A DNA stretch of 64,000 nt from Planococcus shenhongbingii (GTDB taxonomy: Bacteria; Bacillota; Bacilli; Bacillales_A; Planococcaceae): positions 2,604,001 through 2,668,000 of the forward strand of contig NZ_CP129235.1 in NCBI RefSeq assembly GCF_030413635.1. Direction: 5' to 3'. The notes below the pieces were generated by a model. That model did not search any database. It worked only from the letters and a program-made list of their open reading frames with translations, and was not told the origin of the DNA. Made by a program: the position numbers and the translations under genes. Positions 49,684 through 59,006 of the stretch are shown piece after piece; position 1 is the first letter of the stretch, and every line of letters starts with the position of its first letter.

Positions 49684-49719
49684 TTCGTGGCACCTCCTTA
49701 TTAAACTGCTGTTACTTAT

Positions 49720-49748
49720 ATTCTATTGTAAATTGTACACCTTGTCTA
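49720..49748 (-). promoter_or_regulatory. Candidate ftsA-ftsZ promoter
   Basis: TAGACA (49748-49743), 17-bp spacer, TAGAAT (49725-49720) on the minus strand, in the 101-bp gap between the DUF1290 gene and ftsA. Confidence 0.6.
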
Positions 49749-49784
49749 AGTAAAACGGGGTAACTTTGAAAATTTTCCTTTAAC

Positions 49785-50150
49785 TTATCCATGAGACTCC
49801 TGCAGTTCTTTTTTTTCAGACCATTTTGTTAAGATGATCCGGCGGATAACAGCGATATTTTGGAACAAACGGACGCCGAACGCAAAAATAGCTGCCAAGT
49901 ATAAATCGACTCCCAAATGCACTCCTATAAAAGCAAGGCCAGCTGCAAGAACGATATTAAAGAAAAAGCCGGACACAAAAACTTTATCATCGTAAACTTG
50001 CTGCAGATGGGCACGGATTCCTCCGAATAATGTATCCAGGGAAGCGAGTACAGCGATTGATAAATAGTTCGCGTATTCAGGTGGAATCTGGATGTCAGTC
50101 AAAAGGCCAAGTGAAATTCCAAGTATTAAACCCAATATTGATAACCACAT
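49785..50150 (-). CDS. sbp: Small basic protein Sbp (DUF1290)
   Basis: 121-residue integral membrane protein with about four hydrophobic segments (MWLSILGLILGISLGLL, YLSIAVLASLDTLFGGIRA, FFFNIVLAAGLAFIGVHLG, LYLAAIFAFGVRLFQNIAVI). It matches the small basic protein encoded upstream of ftsA in Bacillus. No biochemical function is established. It begins 2 nt after the preceding DUF881 gene. Confidence 0.92.
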   Translation of the reverse strand: MWLSILGLILGISLGLLTDIQIPPEYANYLSIAVLASLDTLFGGIRAHLQQVYDDKVFVSGFFFNIVLAAGLAFIGVHLGVDLYLAAIFAFGVRLFQNIAVIRRIILTKWSEKKELQESHG

Positions 50151-50152
50151 CG

Positions 50153-50869
50153 CTATTCACCCTCCGCTTCCTCTAAATAATGATATTCAATTTCTTTTTC
50201 ATATGCTTCTACTGTCAATGCATCTACCGGCTCAGAAACAATGACTGATAAATTATCGATATAAAAATCATCTAGAATACGGGATGACATTAAATGATTA
50301 TACAGCTTTTCTGTGTCTTCTTTCGATTTTGACACAATTTTAATATTGAACGGCGGGGTTTGGATAGGGACAGTGTTAACGGTGGTCGCTCCATTAATAT
50401 CTCGGATTGCAGTCGTATTTATAATCCGGTTGCCGTCAATCGAAACGTATAGCCCATTATGGCGATTAATTTCATTGACAAGGCGGATCAGCAGATCGGG
50501 TGCAATGTCTTCGATATTCAACCCTAAAGCGACTGCTTCTGGAGAAGGTTCAATGGATACTTCTATACCCGGGCCAGTAATTTCTGTCAGACCAGCCAAT
50601 CTCTGCAAATCTTCGACCGTTTCTTTTAACGCTTGCTCCGGACTTTCAGTAGATGCATCTTCGTATTTTGTTAAAGTTTCATCGACTGTCCCGATTTCTG
50701 ACAGCAATTCAGAATGAAGCCGCTTTTCCTGTGCAAGCTCTTGCCTAATTTGCCATACATCTCGTGTATCACGGGAATCCGGTTCGTTGATCGTGTTATA
50801 TTGAATTGCCGCCATCAATCCGATGACGAATAATATGATTGAAAACCGGGAAGAGATTTTCTTTTTCAT
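50153..50869 (-). CDS. ylxX: DUF881 protein YlxX
   Basis: 238 residues from ATG 50869, directly behind GGGGGAGCTGG. One N-terminal membrane segment (ISSRFSIILFVIGLMAAIQ), a coiled-coil stretch (about 40-85) and the DUF881 domain (GPGIEVSIEPSPEA, VNEINRHNGLYVSIDGNRIINTTAIRDI) oriented outside. Family function is unknown; its place beside divIB and ftsA implies a divisome or wall role. Paralogous to the next gene upstream. Confidence 0.9.
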   Translation of the reverse strand: MKKKISSRFSIILFVIGLMAAIQYNTINEPDSRDTRDVWQIRQELAQEKRLHSELLSEIGTVDETLTKYEDASTESPEQALKETVEDLQRLAGLTEITGPGIEVSIEPSPEAVALGLNIEDIAPDLLIRLVNEINRHNGLYVSIDGNRIINTTAIRDINGATTVNTVPIQTPPFNIKIVSKSKEDTEKLYNHLMSSRILDDFYIDNLSVIVSEPVDALTVEAYEKEIEYHYLEEAEGE

Positions 50870-50884
50870 CCAGCTCCCCCTCAT

Positions 50885-51619
50885 TTAGGATTCTGACAGC
50901 AAAGCGGGCATTGAAATTTTTTGCCCAGCGTCTAGTGTGACGATAACGTTGTCGTTAACCAGCTGATCCATTACTCCACCTGAAAGTTTTATTGACGATT
51001 CCAGTACTTCAGGTTTTCCGATAGCTTCAATAGTAAATGGGGCAGGGTATTGGACGCCGTCAACTGTGATAACAGGACCCGTACATACAATATACGAATT
51101 TCCATGTATCCGCTGTCCATTGATTGAAATTGCCTGAGCACCAGATATGTATAATTCATTGATTACTTGAAACACATGGCTTTCGTGCACGATATAATCA
51201 TTCGGATTGACTGAATTCGCATCGTATTCCCCGTCTTGGAGCGTGACTTTCAATCCGCTTCCTTCAACTGGCAATATCCCAGTATATCGTCGCAGCGCGT
51301 CAGCTTCTTCCGCATAATCAGTGAAACGGTTTTCACTGTTTGAAAATGATTTCTCATATTCCTGGATAGTTATTTGTTTTTCTTGCAATTCCTCGCGCAA
51401 TGATTTGTTGCGCTCCTGCTGCTCAATTAGCTCTCCCCGGAACCGTTCCTCTTCCTCGAAAAAAGCGCCTCCGGTAAATTCTTCAGCAGCCTGCTCAGCT
51501 TGTGAAAGGCTGTAGGAATAAGCCAGGATAAAGCCTAATACAAGAAAGACCAAAGAAAAAACAATTGATTTGCTGATGCTTGCCCTGTTAATCCTGTTCG
51601 GGTTCTGCCGGTTTTTCAT
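50885..51619 (-). CDS. ylxW: DUF881 protein YlxW
   Basis: 244 residues from ATG 51619 behind GGAAGG. Layout as in the neighbour: membrane segment SIVFSLVFLVLGFILAYSY, coiled coil (about 65-105, EEERFRGELIEQQERNK), then DUF881 (VEGSGLKVTLQDGEYD, HVFQVINELYISGAQAISINGQRI). The open frame reaches 51709 but that part lies within divIB. The true start still overlaps divIB by 32 nt. Confidence 0.9.
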   Translation of the reverse strand: MKNRQNPNRINRASISKSIVFSLVFLVLGFILAYSYSLSQAEQAAEEFTGGAFFEEEERFRGELIEQQERNKSLREELQEKQITIQEYEKSFSNSENRFTDYAEEADALRRYTGILPVEGSGLKVTLQDGEYDANSVNPNDYIVHESHVFQVINELYISGAQAISINGQRIHGNSYIVCTGPVITVDGVQYPAPFTIEAIGKPEVLESSIKLSGGVMDQLVNDNVIVTLDAGQKISMPALLSES

Positions 51620-52382
51620 TTTCAGCACCTTCCTTCCGAGGACCATAAACATCATCGTACGAACGGAAGAAAATTCCGACCTCCATGTCAATAACACCCT
51701 TTTGCCCATCTTCTAATTGTGCTACGACTGATGGATAATAATTCAGCTTTTCAGCTAACGAGCTTAAAAGACCTCTTACTTCGTTCCCGTCATTCATATA
51801 CAGTGTAACAAATGCAGTCCGTTCTTCGCTCGGCTTCAAAATAATTTGAGATATCAAGTTATACACCACCGGCTTGACTTCGGTAAGCTGGGACACCAGT
51901 TCTGTCCGATTTTTATCGTCGTCAAAATTAGAGAAGATGGGACCGCTTACTGCCTCGACCGGCTTTTCTAAAGGAAATCCGTTTGATAAAACCATTTGGT
52001 AGCTATTGCCTTTATCAAGATAACCAATGCCTTCAAATTCCTGGATTTCGATTTCAACTCCAGTCAGCCATTTCTTGTTAACTGAAGATTTTTCAACCCA
52101 TTCCAGTTCATTCAGGTTCTTTTCGATTTCTTTTTCGCTAAATGACCACATAGAATCACCAATCGTCAATTCGCTTAGCCGTTGGTATTCTTCTTCGTTG
52201 TACAGCTCAGCTCCTGTAACGTGGATATCCTGGATTTTGCTGTACTTTGTCTGGCTGTAAAGGAGAACCCCCAGTAGAACAAGAAAAATGAACAGCAACG
52301 CCACGAACTTGCGATTGGTTCTTTTTTTCCGCCGCTCACGAAGCGTCGGGATACGTTCTTCAATATCAATCACTTTGTCCAT
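51588..52382 (-). CDS. divIB: Cell-division protein DivIB/FtsQ
   Basis: 264-residue bitopic protein: basic cytoplasmic tail (IPTLRERRKKRTNRK), one membrane segment (FVALLFIFLVLLGVLLYS, about 28-45), POTRA domain (IQDIHVTGAELYNEEEY onward), beta domain and an acidic C-terminal tail (AENEKPAEPEQD). It forms the FtsQLB-type complex with FtsL, encoded at 57 kb, and a DivIC partner not in the window. Lies 19 nt after murD. Confidence 0.95.
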   Translation of the reverse strand: MDKVIDIEERIPTLRERRKKRTNRKFVALLFIFLVLLGVLLYSQTKYSKIQDIHVTGAELYNEEEYQRLSELTIGDSMWSFSEKEIEKNLNELEWVEKSSVNKKWLTGVEIEIQEFEGIGYLDKGNSYQMVLSNGFPLEKPVEAVSGPIFSNFDDDKNRTELVSQLTEVKPVVYNLISQIILKPSEERTAFVTLYMNDGNEVRGLLSSLAEKLNYYPSVVAQLEDGQKGVIDMEVGIFFRSYDDVYGPRKEGAENEKPAEPEQD

Positions 52383-52401
52383 ACTTGCTGCTCCTTCCCC
52401 T

Positions 52402-53766
52402 TTATTCGTTTGCTTCCGTTACCCGTTGAACTGCATTGATAAATGCATCTCCGCGAATTTCAAAACTATCGTATTGATCCCAGCTTGCGCAGGCAGGAGA
52501 CAAAAGAATCGTGTCTCCACTTTCAGAATGCCCTACTGCTTTTTCAACTGCATCTTGCATGTCCCCTGCTTTTGCAATAGTGGAGACACCGCAGTTCTCT
52601 GCAAAATCAGCAAATCTGTCTGCTGTTTCGCCAAACGTGATAAGTACTTTGACTCGATTCATATAAGGACGCAGTTCTTCTAAAGAATGGTTGCGCTCTA
52701 AGCCGCCGGCAAGAAGGACAATTTGTCCAGGAAACGCTTCAAGCGCACTTTTCGTGGCCAAAGCGTTGGTTGCTTTTGAATCGTTATAAAACTTTCGGCC
52801 TTTCCAGGAAACAATAAACTGGGAACGGTGCTTAACTCCTGTGAAGGACGTAAGAACCCGGATAATAGTTTCCTTTGTTCCGCCCCACAGCAAGGCAGCT
52901 GCAGTTGCCGCTAGAATATTTTCAAGATTGTGCTGGCCGCCAAGCATGATTTTCGACCGTTCAATCAGTTTTTCTCCTTGCCAATAGACAAATTCACCGT
53001 CAGCACTAATGCTTTCCTCTGTTCTGCCTTTCAAAGTAAAAGGGATTAACTGAGCCTGGCATTTGGCAGCAAATGCAGCGAGAAGCGGTTGATCTGCATT
53101 ATAGATAAAGTAATCGTCTTTTGTCTGATTTTGAGCTATTTTCATTTTTGAGGCTCTGTAGTCTTCGATCGAGCCATGATAGTCAAGATGCGCTTCATAA
53201 AGGTTAGTAATAATCGCGATTTGCGGACGGAACGTTTCTGTTCCTTTTAATTGGAAAGAAGATAATTCCGTGACGATGACATTTTCCGGCGTCGCTTTTT
53301 CTGCTACCCCCGCTGCCACAGTTCCGATATTCCCTGCTATTAATGGTTTTTTCTTATCTTGGTTCAGCATATGGAACAACAAAGTCGTTGTTGTGGTTTT
53401 GCCATTTGATCCGGTAATTCCGATAAAAGGAGCTTCACTGATTAAATAAGCAAGCTCAATTTCCGTCCAAATTGGAATGCCTTTTTCTATAGCTGATTGA
53501 ATAATAATATTAGTATAGGGAATTCCAGGATTTTTCACCACTAACTCAAAACCTTCATCAAGCAGGTCTTCTGGGTGTCTTCCGCAAATTACGGTAACAC
53601 CCGCATTTAGCAGTTCTTGTGCTTCCGGATTTTCCGCAAAAGGTTTTGAGTCGTTGACAGTCACGAAAGCCCCTAATTGATTGAGTATGCGGGCAGCTGT
53701 GAATCCGCTTTTAGCGAGTCCGAGCACCAGTACTTTTTTATGATGAAGTTGTTGTACTTGATTCAT
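52402..53766 (-). CDS. murD: UDP-N-acetylmuramoyl-L-alanine--D-glutamate ligase
   Basis: Adds D-Glu to the muropeptide precursor in the cytoplasm. ATP motif GITGSNGKTTTTTLLFHM, ELSSFQL, HRSQF and the YNDSKATNALAT motif of the C-terminal ligase domain are all seen. 454 residues, typical. Start directly adjoins the mraY stop. In Bacillus spoVE, murG and murB follow murD; here divIB follows directly. Confidence 0.97.
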   Translation of the reverse strand: MNQVQQLHHKKVLVLGLAKSGFTAARILNQLGAFVTVNDSKPFAENPEAQELLNAGVTVICGRHPEDLLDEGFELVVKNPGIPYTNIIIQSAIEKGIPIWTEIELAYLISEAPFIGITGSNGKTTTTTLLFHMLNQDKKKPLIAGNIGTVAAGVAEKATPENVIVTELSSFQLKGTETFRPQIAIITNLYEAHLDYHGSIEDYRASKMKIAQNQTKDDYFIYNADQPLLAAFAAKCQAQLIPFTLKGRTEESISADGEFVYWQGEKLIERSKIMLGGQHNLENILAATAAALLWGGTKETIIRVLTSFTGVKHRSQFIVSWKGRKFYNDSKATNALATKSALEAFPGQIVLLAGGLERNHSLEELRPYMNRVKVLITFGETADRFADFAENCGVSTIAKAGDMQDAVEKAVGHSESGDTILLSPACASWDQYDSFEIRGDAFINAVQRVTEANE

Positions 53767-54735
53767 TTACATTACCTCCAAAGCAACAGCGATAGCTGCA
53801 GCGATAAGCCCTACTGTCCAGAAAACAGTGACGACTTTCCATTCTGACCATCCGCTCAATTCGAAATGATGATGAATTGGGCTCATCTTGAAAATTCGTT
53901 TCTTTCTTAATTTGAAGCTGCCGACTTGTAATATTACAGATAAGGTTTCTATAACAAAAACCAGTCCGATCAAAAGAAGCAGCAATTCTTGTTTCAATAG
54001 AATTGAAACCATGGCCAATGCCCCGCCAAGTGCTAAAGATCCTGTATCGCCCATGAATACTTTCGCCGGGTATTTATTGAATACCAGGAAGCCGATCAAG
54101 GCACCAGCTACTGAAAAGGTAAATAAGGCGATTCCGGTCTCCTCTTGGTTGATAGCCAAAACACCAAATGCAGCAAAAGCGATAGATGCTGTTCCAGCGA
54201 CCAATCCATCAAGGCCATCCGTTAAATTAACAGCGTTGGAAAATCCAACAAGCCAAAAAATTAAAAATAATACATAAACAATAGACAATTCAATTGAAAA
54301 AGTTGTGAATGGAATTGCGACAGCCGTATCAAATTCAATGCTATTCAGCAATAAGAATGAAATGACGGCAATGACGATTTGAGCAATTAGTTTCTGAAGT
54401 GATGTTAAGCCTAAATTCCGCTTTAATACCACTTTGATAAAATCATCCAAAAAGCCGATTAAACCAAATCCGAAAAGGACCAGCAAAAGAATCATGATTT
54501 CCGCTGTTATCCCTTCCGTAAACAACGCAACCAGTAAAACAGTTGCGATTATAGCGATTAAGTAGACGAGGCCACCCATAGTGGGAGTTCCCGTTTTTTT
54601 CATATGGGATTCGGGTCCTTCTTCACGGATACTCTGTCCAAATTTCATCCTTCTCAACAAAGGAATAAAAATCGGCATGAGTACTACTGTCAATAAAAAA
54701 GCGATTCCAAAACCTAGCAACAAATTTACGTCCAT
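53767..54735 (-). CDS. mraY: Phospho-N-acetylmuramoyl-pentapeptide transferase
   Basis: Forms lipid I at the inner membrane. 322 residues, about ten membrane segments. The catalytic and substrate motifs are intact: FLDDFIKV (metal-binding Asp pair), NAVNLTDGLDGLVAG, MGDTGSLALGG and SPIHHHFELSGWSE. Lies 24 nt downstream of the transpeptidase gene, with no murE between, unlike in Bacillus. Confidence 0.98.
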   Translation of the reverse strand: MDVNLLLGFGIAFLLTVVLMPIFIPLLRRMKFGQSIREEGPESHMKKTGTPTMGGLVYLIAIIATVLLVALFTEGITAEIMILLLVLFGFGLIGFLDDFIKVVLKRNLGLTSLQKLIAQIVIAVISFLLLNSIEFDTAVAIPFTTFSIELSIVYVLFLIFWLVGFSNAVNLTDGLDGLVAGTASIAFAAFGVLAINQEETGIALFTFSVAGALIGFLVFNKYPAKVFMGDTGSLALGGALAMVSILLKQELLLLLIGLVFVIETLSVILQVGSFKLRKKRIFKMSPIHHHFELSGWSEWKVVTVFWTVGLIAAAIAVALEVM

Positions 54736-54759
54736 TATAGAGCTCCTTTAAGCAAAAAA

Positions 54760-57096
54760 TTATTCAGCTATTTCTTCTTCAGGTGTTTCTTCAACTAGTT
54801 CTTCTTCGACGGATTCGCCAGCATTGTTTTCTTCCTCAATGGTTTCTTCAATGCCAGGATCAGCCGCTGCTTCTTCTTCCGATATAACTTGATCTTCTGG
54901 TGGAATTCCTTCGGGACCATCCGTCATCTGTACTTTCGAAAAATCTTCAGGTGTCTGAAGCTGAATGACAACTGGATCGCTTTGAGTGACTTTAGAGCCT
55001 TTCGATAAGCTTTGGCTTACCGCGTACCCTTGGCCGGCAAGTTCCAGTGACAAACCGCTTAGTGATTGATAAGCCAATAAATCACGCTTCGACCAACCAG
55101 TAAAATCAGGTAAAATTGTTGGTCCTTCTGTTTTTAGAATAACAGTTCCGCCCTCGACTATTGTCTGTCCAGCTTCCGGGAATTGGCCCTTCACTTCTGA
55201 AGCACCACCAGTAACGGCCACTTTCAAGCCTTTTTTTGTCAATTCCTTTGTAGTGTTAGCAGATGATTTGCCTGCATAGTCTTCCAAAGTAATGGTCTTG
55301 GCAGATTTCGAGTTTTTCGGTTTGATATTCATATGCTTTAATCCGTTTTCCATCACTGAAGTGAAGATTTTGGCTACAGGTGCAGAGCCGTATTCACCTG
55401 CAGGCAATTGAGGCTGCTGAACACCGATATAAACAAGCAATTCCGGATCTTCGGCTGGTGCCATTCCAAGGAAAGAATACAAATAACCATTTTTCCCTTG
55501 ATTGATATAACGTCCATCTTTTCCTGGCACTTGGGCAGTCCCTGTTTTACCGGCAACTGTATAATCCTGTAAAGCAAACGGACGGCCAGAGCCGACTTCC
55601 GATGTAACTGTAGATGCAAGGATTTTCCGGACTTCTTTTGCCGTTTCAGCAGATATAGGCTGGCCAGCTTCTTCCGGCTTGCTTTTCACAGAAACTTTCC
55701 CGCTGTCAGGATTCTTAATCTGGTCAATCACATAAGGCTTCATCATGACGCCTTCATTGGCAATCGCTGATGCAGCTTGGATCATCTGGATCGGTGTCAC
55801 TGTTGAGCCTTGGCCGTAAGAAGTCGTTAACCTATTGATCGGATACTCATTCAGGATTTTACCGGAAGCCTCATTCGGCAAATCAATACCCGTTTTTTTG
55901 CCAAAACCGAAGGCATCGATATAGGTCATAAATGTTTCAGGCCCCACCCGTTCTAACAAATACGCCATGGAAACATTGGAAGAACGCTGGAAGCCTTCCA
56001 GAAACGTAATACTTCCCCAGCCTCTGCCGCTGTTATAGTCACCGATTGTGGTGTCCAGCAATGTATACTTCCCGGAATTATAATAAGCATCCGGGTCCCA
56101 TTTGCCTTCTTCAATCGCAGAAGCAAGCGTAAACATCTTCATTGGCGATCCAGGTTCAATCGTCAATTCTATACTTTCATTGAGCCAATTATCCGAAAGG
56201 CCCTCACGTGTGTTCGGATTAAATGTCGGACGCTGTGACATGGCAAGAATTTCACCAGTATCCGGATCTGCAATGACAGCAATCATCCGGGCCGGTTCAT
56301 ATTCATCCTGTACCTTAGTCATTGCATCTTCCAGGAAGTTTTGAAGTGTTCTATCCAGTGTCAGTTGAACATTCGAGCCATCAACTGCCGGGGTTACTGC
56401 AGACTCGCTATTTGGAAGCAAGAACCCCCATTTATCTGTAGAAAACTCCATTTTGCCATTCTTTCCAGTTAACGCTTTATCATGAATCGATTCAAGTCCC
56501 ATTCTCCCTTTTGTCACCATTTGCCCGTCGTCTGTTTCTTCTTTCATTGCAAAGCCGACTAAATGGGACGCAAAGATACCATTTGGATATAAGCGCTTTA
56601 GATCTTTAACAAAAATAATCCCTGGAATTTCATCTTCTTTCATTTCCAGCATTTGGGTATGGCTGATTTCCCGGCCTGCTGCTCCAAATTCAACTTGATA
56701 CCGGTCTTTCTCAACACCTTGCTTTAAAATGTCCAAGATTTTTTCTTCCGGCATTTTTATATGCTGAGCAAGTGCTTCTGCGGTTTTTTCCACATTTGTC
56801 ACATGTCGTGGACTGCTGGCATGCTGAGTAGCGGATTCATCCAGAACGGCAACCACCTTATACGTCAGTGTATCTTCCGCAATTACATCTCCATTGCGAT
56901 CCAGGATTTTCCCGCGCTCAGCTGTAAGTACTTGTTCTTGTTGGTATTTTGCCGCGGCTTTAGCTGCTAGTTCTTGTCCTTCAACAGTTCCAGTTGCCTG
57001 AATAGTGACAATTCTGACCGTTAAAATGAAAAAGAGCCCTGCGAAAACTAAAAACAGCAGAAAGGCTCCCCATTGAAATCGAAACTTTTTTTTCAT
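54760..57096 (-). CDS. pbpB: Division-specific class B penicillin-binding protein with two PASTA domains (PBP2B/PBP1 type)
   Basis: Septal DD-transpeptidase. 778 residues: membrane anchor (GAFLLFLVFAGLFFILTVRIV, in part residues 10-30), PBP dimerisation domain (about 55-220), transpeptidase domain with SxxK as S317-P-M-K320, SxN as S372-S-N374 and KTG at 517-519, two PASTA repeats (about 600-720), and a strongly acidic, E-rich C-terminal tail of about 45 residues. The layout resembles Staphylococcus PBP1. Only one such gene is present; the sporulation paralogue spoVD is missing. Start overlaps the ftsL stop as ATGA. Confidence 0.96.
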   Translation of the reverse strand: MKKKFRFQWGAFLLFLVFAGLFFILTVRIVTIQATGTVEGQELAAKAAAKYQQEQVLTAERGKILDRNGDVIAEDTLTYKVVAVLDESATQHASSPRHVTNVEKTAEALAQHIKMPEEKILDILKQGVEKDRYQVEFGAAGREISHTQMLEMKEDEIPGIIFVKDLKRLYPNGIFASHLVGFAMKEETDDGQMVTKGRMGLESIHDKALTGKNGKMEFSTDKWGFLLPNSESAVTPAVDGSNVQLTLDRTLQNFLEDAMTKVQDEYEPARMIAVIADPDTGEILAMSQRPTFNPNTREGLSDNWLNESIELTIEPGSPMKMFTLASAIEEGKWDPDAYYNSGKYTLLDTTIGDYNSGRGWGSITFLEGFQRSSNVSMAYLLERVGPETFMTYIDAFGFGKKTGIDLPNEASGKILNEYPINRLTTSYGQGSTVTPIQMIQAASAIANEGVMMKPYVIDQIKNPDSGKVSVKSKPEEAGQPISAETAKEVRKILASTVTSEVGSGRPFALQDYTVAGKTGTAQVPGKDGRYINQGKNGYLYSFLGMAPAEDPELLVYIGVQQPQLPAGEYGSAPVAKIFTSVMENGLKHMNIKPKNSKSAKTITLEDYAGKSSANTTKELTKKGLKVAVTGGASEVKGQFPEAGQTIVEGGTVILKTEGPTILPDFTGWSKRDLLAYQSLSGLSLELAGQGYAVSQSLSKGSKVTQSDPVVIQLQTPEDFSKVQMTDGPEGIPPEDQVISEEEAAADPGIEETIEEENNAGESVEEELVEETPEEEIAE

Positions 57097-57455
57097 TGTC
57101 CTGGCACTACCACCTTTACATTTTGCTCATCTAATTTTAGGCCTTTTTCTTTCGCTTTTGCCCAAATGCGCTCATATGAAGACAGTTCTTTTACCTGTAC
57201 AGACAAATCTGTATTTTGTTTCATTTTTTCATCGATTGAATGTTCAATTTTTTGAATTTCTTGTGTAGATGCCTGAATCACTGACTGGTTTTGAAGCACT
57301 AATAGTGCACACAGGACAAATGCCGTCAAGAAAGACAAGTAAAGGACTTTCTCACCTTTTGTAATAAGTTTTTTTCTTTTTACCGGTTGCCGGTCCGGAT
57401 TTTGAGGAACGGCCGGCTGTTGTATGTATGCTTCCTTTCTCACATGTAACGCCAT
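57093..57455 (-). CDS. ftsL: Cell-division protein FtsL
   Basis: 120-residue bitopic protein with low sequence conservation. Cytoplasmic basic tail with RQPVKRKKLITKGEKV, one membrane segment (LYLSFLTAFVLCALLVL, about 39-55), then a leucine/glutamine-rich coiled coil (about 60-110). Identification rests on size, topology and position between rsmH and the division transpeptidase gene. Confidence 0.9.
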   Translation of the reverse strand: MALHVRKEAYIQQPAVPQNPDRQPVKRKKLITKGEKVLYLSFLTAFVLCALLVLQNQSVIQASTQEIQKIEHSIDEKMKQNTDLSVQVKELSSYERIWAKAKEKGLKLDEQNVKVVVPGQ

Positions 57456-57467
57456 TTGAACACGCCC

Positions 57468-58406
57468 TTACTCTCTAATTTTTTCTACAATCCGCAATTT
57501 CGCTGACCGTGATCGATTGTTTTGTTCCAGTTCTTCATCAGAAGGGAGAATAGGTTTTCTGGTTATAAGTTTAAATTTCGGTTCCATGCCTGCTGGGATC
57601 ACCGGCAGGTTTGGAGGCAGTTCCGGCATCGAAGACGATTCTTTGAAAATCGTTTTGCATAACCGGTCTTCCAGCGAATGGAAAGTGATGACACTGACTC
57701 TTCCGCCGACAGCAAGCAAGTCAAGCGCATGCTGCAATGAGGTTTCCGCTGCACCAAGTTCGTCGTTGACTGCAATCCGGATCGCTTGAAAAATACGTTT
57801 TGCCGGATGGCCGCCTTTCCGTCTTGCAAAAGCCGGAATGCCGTCTTTAATGAGGTCTACTAACTGGCCAGTAGTTTCAATCGGCGCCATTTCTCTTGCT
57901 GCTTCAATTTTCCGGGCGATTTGCTTGGAGAATTTCTCTTCTCCATACCTGTAGAAAATACGGACCAGCTCTTCAAATGGCCACTCGTTCACAACATGAT
58001 AAGCACTCAACTCAGCTGATTGATCCATTCGCATGTCTAATGGAGCATCATTGTGGTAGCTGAATCCTCTTTCAGGTGTGTCAAGTTGAGGAGAAGAAAC
58101 TCCGAGGTCATAGAGAATGCCGTCTACTTTTTCAATTCCGTACATTTCCAACTCTTCTTTTATGAACTTGAAATTTGCGTGAATAAAAGTGATTCTGTGT
58201 AAGTAATCTTGCAGTTTTACTTGCGCATGTGCAATTGCTGTTGCATCTTGGTCGAAGCAATATAGATGGCCATCATCTGATAACTGCTGCACCAGATATT
58301 CGCTATGCCCTGCTCCGCCGAGCGTGCAATCCACATAGATGCCGTCAGGACGAATGTTCAGTCCATCGACAGTCTCCCGCAGTAAAACCGTGGTGTGGTT
58401 GAACAA
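57468..58406 (-). CDS. rsmH: 16S rRNA (cytosine-1402-N4)-methyltransferase
   Basis: 312-residue SAM methyltransferase (MraW). [32 protein letters not shown] (SAM motif I), [33 protein letters not shown] and ISFHSLEDR-type [10 protein letters not shown] are diagnostic. The start is a TTG six bases after a GGGGGG run; an ATG alternative is not present nearby. Confidence 0.97.
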   Translation of the reverse strand: MFNHTTVLLRETVDGLNIRPDGIYVDCTLGGAGHSEYLVQQLSDDGHLYCFDQDATAIAHAQVKLQDYLHRITFIHANFKFIKEELEMYGIEKVDGILYDLGVSSPQLDTPERGFSYHNDAPLDMRMDQSAELSAYHVVNEWPFEELVRIFYRYGEEKFSKQIARKIEAAREMAPIETTGQLVDLIKDGIPAFARRKGGHPAKRIFQAIRIAVNDELGAAETSLQHALDLLAVGGRVSVITFHSLEDRLCKTIFKESSSMPELPPNLPVIPAGMEPKFKLITRKPILPSDEELEQNNRSRSAKLRIVEKIRE

Positions 58407-58427
58407 TCCATTCCCCCCATTCAGTTT

Positions 58428-58859
58428 TTAAAAATCAAAGTCTGCTAAATTCTCTGCAATATCATTAAATGAATCTTCAGATGCGGTGAAATATTCTTCC
58501 CATGCTTCTTTCGACCAGATTTCAAATCGATTAGACACACCGAGGATTACGCATTCTTTTTCGAGTTTCGCATAAGATAATAATGTTGCTGGAATATTGA
58601 CGCGTCCTTGTTTATCAAGTTCCACTTCAGAGGCACCTGAAAAAAAGAACCGTGTAAATGCACGTGCGTCTTTTTTAGTGACTGGCAGCTCTTTCAGCTT
58701 TTCTTCAATCTTTTGCCACTCATCCATTGTGTAACCAAATAAGCATTGATCCAGGCCACGGGTAATAACAAAATTTTCGCCAAGTTGTTCGCGAAACTTT
58801 GCAGGTACGATTAAACGTCCCTTTGCATCAACACTATGTTGATATTCTCCCATGAACAT
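58428..58859 (-). CDS. mraZ: Transcriptional regulator MraZ
   Basis: 143 residues containing two SpoVT/AbrB-like modules, [22 protein letters not shown] and, later, [21 protein letters not shown], each with the DxKGR/DKQGR core. MraZ is a ring-shaped DNA-binding protein that controls its own operon. ATG 58859 is the conserved start; in-frame sequence upstream to 58904 lies in its own operator. First gene of the division and cell-wall operon. Confidence 0.97.
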   Translation of the reverse strand: MFMGEYQHSVDAKGRLIVPAKFREQLGENFVITRGLDQCLFGYTMDEWQKIEEKLKELPVTKKDARAFTRFFFSGASEVELDKQGRVNIPATLLSYAKLEKECVILGVSNRFEIWSKEAWEEYFTASEDSFNDIAENLADFDF

Positions 58860-58869
58860 ACCTGTCACC

Positions 58870-58914
58870 CCACTTAATGTCTTTAATGTACCACAATCCC
58901 CCACTTCTCACCAC
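58870..58914 (-). promoter_or_regulatory. MraZ operator (GTGG direct repeats)
   Basis: On the minus strand GTGG occurs at 58914-58911, 58904-58901 and 58894-58891, exactly 10 bp apart, in AAGTGGTGAG, AAGTGGGGGA and TTGTGGTACA. A fourth GTGG lies at 58873-58870. Tandem GTGG/TGGG boxes at 10-bp spacing are the known MraZ binding pattern. A TACATT -10-like box follows the third repeat directly, so MraZ bound here should affect initiation. Confidence 0.85.
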
Positions 58915-58974
58915 TTGTTTTTGAAATATTTCATGTATGTTACAGAATTTAATCTCATATACACTTCTTGAGAC

Positions 58975-59001
58975 AAAAAAAGTCTGCCAAGGCAGACTTT
59001 T
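58975..59001 (-). terminator. bshC intrinsic terminator
   Basis: AAAAGTCTGCC (59001-58991) pairs with GGCAGACTTTT (58988-58978), with T7 following on the minus strand. Confidence 0.92.
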
Positions 59002-59006
59002 TACTG

